A stretch of 64,000 nucleotides of DNA from Phytoseiulus persimilis (lineage: Eukaryota > Arthropoda > Arachnida > Mesostigmata > Phytoseiidae), in assembly GCA_037576195.1 (NCBI GenBank), contig CM075102.1, positions 36,576,745 through 36,640,744 of the forward strand. Direction: 5' to 3'. This document shows positions 62,501 through 64,000 of this stretch, piece by piece. Position 1 is the first letter of the stretch. Every line of letters starts with the position of its first letter. Below the pieces are notes generated by a model. The model ran no database searches. It was not told the DNA's origin and saw nothing but the letters and a program-made list of their open reading frames with translations. Made by a program: the position numbers and the translations under genes.

Positions 62501-63208
62501 GCCATTCGACAACGAATGAACGGTTGTGGATGGTATACAACCTCTGGAGTACCAGTTTACCGGTCGGGACGGGCTCGACCGGGTCCGCGACAATCGACTG
62601 AAGAGGCTGCTCTCTCCGCCCGATTGAGGACGTCGGCCGAACGAAACGTTTGTTCGTGAAAGGTAGAACATTGCCTCCCGGAACCGAATCTTCCGTTTCT
62701 CGCGCGTTTATCCCAGGGTTGAGAGAGATAGAAACCGTCAGGATTCGAGACGGCATGCTACAAAACCTCTGTCTAGACAAGACGATTGGAAAGCAATTGG
62801 TCGCGACCGAGTCACCCTTGCTGGGGAATCGGCCCAGAGAAGAAGAAAACCTTAGCGCGGGGAATGGAGACAAAAAAAAGATCGGAACCTCGGTGTAAAT
62901 CTCCGCGTGTCACTCGGGTTCTTTTACTGTTGTTGATTCGAGCACTCGCTCAGCGGAGTCTGGCATCCCCGAGCAAGCGTCGTCCGGGCCAAAAGAGGCG
63001 AAGAGGGCGAGCGGGAAGAGACTGAACTTTTGGTTCTCCCGCCGAGGAACGGGCCCGTCTATCGCTTCTGTGCGTGTGTGTGCGGAGGACGGTCGGTCGG
63101 TACGTTGCAAAGCCATCAATAAAGCGGAGGTCCGATGGGAGGAAACCGGTGCTGTCTCGGTAGCCGAGCGCTGGATCCAAAGACCGCGGAGGAAGGAAGC
63201 AGACAGGA
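59600..63208. other. Stretch without a recognised gene
   Basis: Begins with the 5' flank of the glycine-rich gene, where no clear TATA box was seen. A GTT/GTC/GCC triplet tract lies at about 60037-60078 and an (AACG)n run at 61211-61227. The remaining frames are short and overlap on both strands. Confidence 0.35.
61211..61227. repeat. (AACG)n microsatellite
   Basis: Four tandem CGAA/AACG units. Confidence 0.85.
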
Positions 63209-63451
63209 ATGGCGATAGACAGACCGAAATATCTCTTGGGGTTACTTATATTCATTACGCATCAATCTAAGCTGCAAGCGAGCGAAGCCTATCATCGACA
63301 GCAGCTCATCCCATTCACGGTTCCACCTGGCCGTACGGAGGTGAATGCACCAGCCGACAGCTGGTGGTTACCGGTGGCGACCTGCCGCCGGTCACATCGA
63401 GATCGTGAGAGAATCAAACACGAATTGAGCACGGGCGACCGTTCGCTAACG
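63209..63451 (+). CDS. Candidate first exon of a secreted or membrane protein, gene incomplete
   Basis: An ATG in strong context (AGGAATGG) opens 81 codons ending at a strong donor (CTAACG|GTAAGC). The N-terminus MAIDRPKYLLGLLIFITHQS is a plausible signal peptide (basic residue, then LLGLLIFI), followed by QASEAYHRQQLIPFTVPPGR and a Trp-Trp segment. If this is right the gene continues to the right. A very good acceptor (ACCCCTTTCTTTCAG) at 63950 begins a frame reading KVITPPVKQLTLFLIR to the window edge, but it needs phase 1 while this donor gives phase 0. An extra exon or another donor would therefore be needed. No family is recognised. Confidence 0.4.
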
Positions 63452-64000
63452 GTAAGCTGGGAGCTCCGGCTGGTTCCCTTTCCCAGAGCCGGCTCGGTAG
63501 ACTCGATCCGCGGTCAGATCCTCTACGAGTCGATTCGAATTTATTCAAGAAGCTTCTCGAGATCTATCATTTTGGGGATGTTTCGAGAATCATCCGGTTA
63601 GAAACAATATCCTAGTCGTTTCATCCGGGAATAGAATCAGAGGAAGCTTTAAGCCCGGGTATGAATGTGGCGATCGAAAATTGATCGTTTGCTCTCCCCG
63701 CTTGACTCCAATGAATTTGCTTTGAGGAGTCATTCGCAACCTAAAGCGTGTTTCTTCTTCGCTCGGATCAGTGGGCCGCAAAAGACTGAATGGCAGCGTA
63801 TCGCAATGGAGGCAGTGAATGGGAGCGAGGAACAGCCTGGGCTCACGTTTTCCTGAACGCTCGCTCTCCGAGGAATTCGAAACCACTTGAAACTGGATTG
63901 GGAACGACAAGCTGAGCATTCTAATCCACGAATTCACCCCTTTCTTTCAGACAAAGTCATCACGCCACCGGTTAAACAGCTTACGTTGTTCCTGATTCGG

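Overview
This is a window of nuclear DNA from an animal. Genes are split by spliceosomal GT-AG introns. There are tRNA-derived SINEs with target-site duplications, short tetranucleotide microsatellites and long stretches with no recognisable gene. No operons, ribosome-binding sites, CRISPR arrays or other prokaryotic features were seen. A testis-specific serine/threonine kinase (TSSK-type) gene fits a metazoan. A secreted glycine-rich protein and compact introns (about 80-250 nt) suggest an arthropod, perhaps a chelicerate, but that last step is inference only.

Two genes are well supported. (1) At 3.8-5.6 kb on the + strand, a six-exon kinase of the TSSK family, complete from start to stop, with phase-consistent splice sites. 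(2) At 57.1-59.6 kb on the - strand, a two-exon gene whose first exon encodes a signal peptide and whose second encodes a very long Gly/Asn/Asp/Arg-rich low-complexity protein with an ordered C-terminal tail. Weaker models rest on open frames plus matching donor and acceptor sites: 6.25-6.78 kb (+, with an in-frame TAA), 11.26-11.82 kb (-, with an in-frame TAG and an upstream TATA box), 47.55-48.72 kb (-, four exons, all introns phase 0), and a signal-peptide exon at 63.2 kb (+) whose gene runs towards or off the right edge. None of these weaker models matches a family I recognise.

The repeat content is clearer than the coding content. Two SINE copies (7.1 and 30.8 kb) are about nine-tenths identical and have perfect target-site duplications. 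An inverted duplication with arms of about 230-250 bp lies at 0.7-1.8 kb. A 265-bp MITE-like element with long terminal inverted repeats sits at 26.8-27.1 kb, directly against a decayed LINE endonuclease fragment. A six-copy 45-bp tandem array at 29.4 kb shares its motif with a stretch at 38.8 kb, which lies beside a small family of inverted repeats (38.7-40.3 kb).

The rest (large parts of 8.3-11.2, 12.1-26.4, 31.1-38.6, 40.3-46.7 and 48.8-57.0 kb) shows open frames only of the length and number expected by chance at this base composition. I could not assign genes there. Short exons of multi-exon genes may be hidden in these stretches.
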